A stretch of DNA of 64,000 nt from Leptolinea sp964446955 (GTDB lineage Bacteria; Chloroflexota; Anaerolineae; Anaerolineales; Anaerolineaceae). A model generated the notes under the pieces. The model did not search any database and was not told where the DNA came from. It saw nothing but the letters and a program-made list of their open reading frames with translations. Each line of letters opens with the position of its first letter. The stretch's first letter is position 1. Positions 63,576 through 64,000 of the stretch are shown piece after piece. The DNA is taken from the NCBI GenBank assembly GCA_964446955.1, contig CAYUQJ010000001.1:434001-498000 (forward strand), in the 5' to 3' direction. The position numbers were made by a program, and so were the translations under genes.

Positions 63576-64000
63576 CTATAACTTGCAAATCTGCTTGATC
63601 ACGTTCGGCAGGTCGCCAACGTAGGTAAAAACCAACCGTTGACCGGCGCGGGTGGACGCCATATATACCTTCCGGGTGTTGTCCCGGATCAGTTCTTCCC
63701 GTTCATCATCAGAAAGCCGGATGGATTGTTCTTCTTCAAACAGATCGCGTAAACCAACCAGGAATACTATAGGGCTTTCCAACCCCGCCCCGGCATTCAA
63801 CGTTGTCACCCGCACATAATCACCGGGATACGTTTCTTTGGGATCCATGGCTGTGTTCTTTCCAAACCGGTGGTCAATCGCCTGGATAAGATTTTGTACA
63901 CCCTGCCCATTCGCGTGAAGCAGCAACAAATGCTTTCGCGGATATCCTTTCCGAAGAAATTCTGCCACCTCATTCGCCACACGCGCAATTTCATCCTGAG
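63576..64000 (-). CDS. UvrD/Rep-like helicase, C-terminal fragment (5' end outside window)
   Basis: The frame is open from the right edge (QDEIARVANEVAEFLRKGYP) to a stop at 63576, so the N-terminal part is missing from the window. YVRVTTLNAGAGLESPIVFLV is the helicase motif V/Va area (a superfamily 1 'hidden in plain text' region with GLE), and VYMASTRAGQRLVFTYVGD is motif VI, where the arginine (ASTRAGQRL) contacts ATP. It is the UvrD_C type domain, commonly of NERD-linked or DNA-repair helicases. It is convergent with the CRISPR array. Confidence 0.78.
   Translation of the reverse strand, partial: QDEIARVANEVAEFLRKGYPRKHLLLLHANGQGVQNLIQAIDHRFGKNTAMDPKETYPGDYVRVTTLNAGAGLESPIVFLVGLRDLFEEEQSIRLSDDEREELIRDNTRKVYMASTRAGQRLVFTYVGDLPNVIKQICKL

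Overview
The window looks like a chromosome segment of an anaerobic member of the Chloroflexota, most likely class Anaerolineae. This is inferred from gene content: a complete LysW-dependent alpha-aminoadipate lysine pathway, a Desulfovibrio-type molybdenum aldehyde oxidoreductase locus, large Ser/Thr-kinase-like and lipoprotein genes with the style of that group, and a type III-A CRISPR system. No rRNA or intact tRNA gene lies in the window, so the taxonomy is not proven.

Layout. 1-8.1 kb: housekeeping and central metabolism: the C-terminally clipped cysteine desulfurase on the minus strand, then a plus-strand phosphohexomutase / TatD / polyprenyl synthetase run and a three-gene acyl-CoA carboxylase (carboxyltransferase, biotin carboxylase, biotin carrier). 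8.1-18.2 kb: a frameshifted molybdate-binding-like gene, then a seven-gene locus (Mop-type aldehyde oxidoreductase, flavin/FeS dicluster protein, small zinc-ribbon-like redox protein, methyltransferase, C-GCAxxG-C-C protein, radical SAM protein, AMP-dependent CoA ligase) in the same order as I remember for Desulfovibrio vulgaris DVU_1559 to DVU_1553. 18.2-28.8 kb: the lysine operon lysW-lysX-lysY-lysZ-lysJ-lysK, then homocitrate synthase, homoaconitase large and small subunits, homoisocitrate dehydrogenase and a second lysX. It is preceded by a strong promoter and a leader peptide/antiterminator/terminator arrangement that looks like classical attenuation. 28.9-32.5 kb: a class III aminotransferase and Tex.

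32.6-41 kb (minus strand): secreted and surface proteins (a membrane-anchored protein with six calcium-binding-type thrombospondin-3 repeats, a lipoprotein, a glycoside-hydrolase-like protein) with two response regulators and a PDZ-domain sensor kinase. 41-45.3 kb: an orphan protein with isoprenoid-synthase-like aspartate motifs, a pentapeptide-repeat protein and a membrane-anchored predicted pseudokinase. 45.4-48.6 kb: a gene-poor, mosaic stretch bracketed by two outward-facing 3' fragments of tRNA genes (tRNA-His on minus, tRNA-Pro on plus), both cut at the anticodon loop and both followed by terminators; this is a scar of integrative elements. It carries a small lipoprotein, a GC-rich diguanylate cyclase and gene remnants.

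48.9-63.4 kb: a complete type III-A CRISPR-Cas locus: a CARF-LuxR-HTH regulator, a 15-bp inverted repeat, cas10(csm1)-csm2-csm3-csm4-csm5, a CARF-HEPN ribonuclease (Csx2/Csm6-like), a CARF-PD-(D/E)XK protein, Csx15, cas6, cas1, cas2 and a 38-repeat array. Cas10 retains HD and GGDD motifs, so cyclic oligoadenylate signalling to the CARF proteins is predicted. The array reads outward from cas2, and several spacers look antisense to open reading frames, as type III targeting requires. The window ends in the C-terminal part of a UvrD-like helicase on the minus strand.
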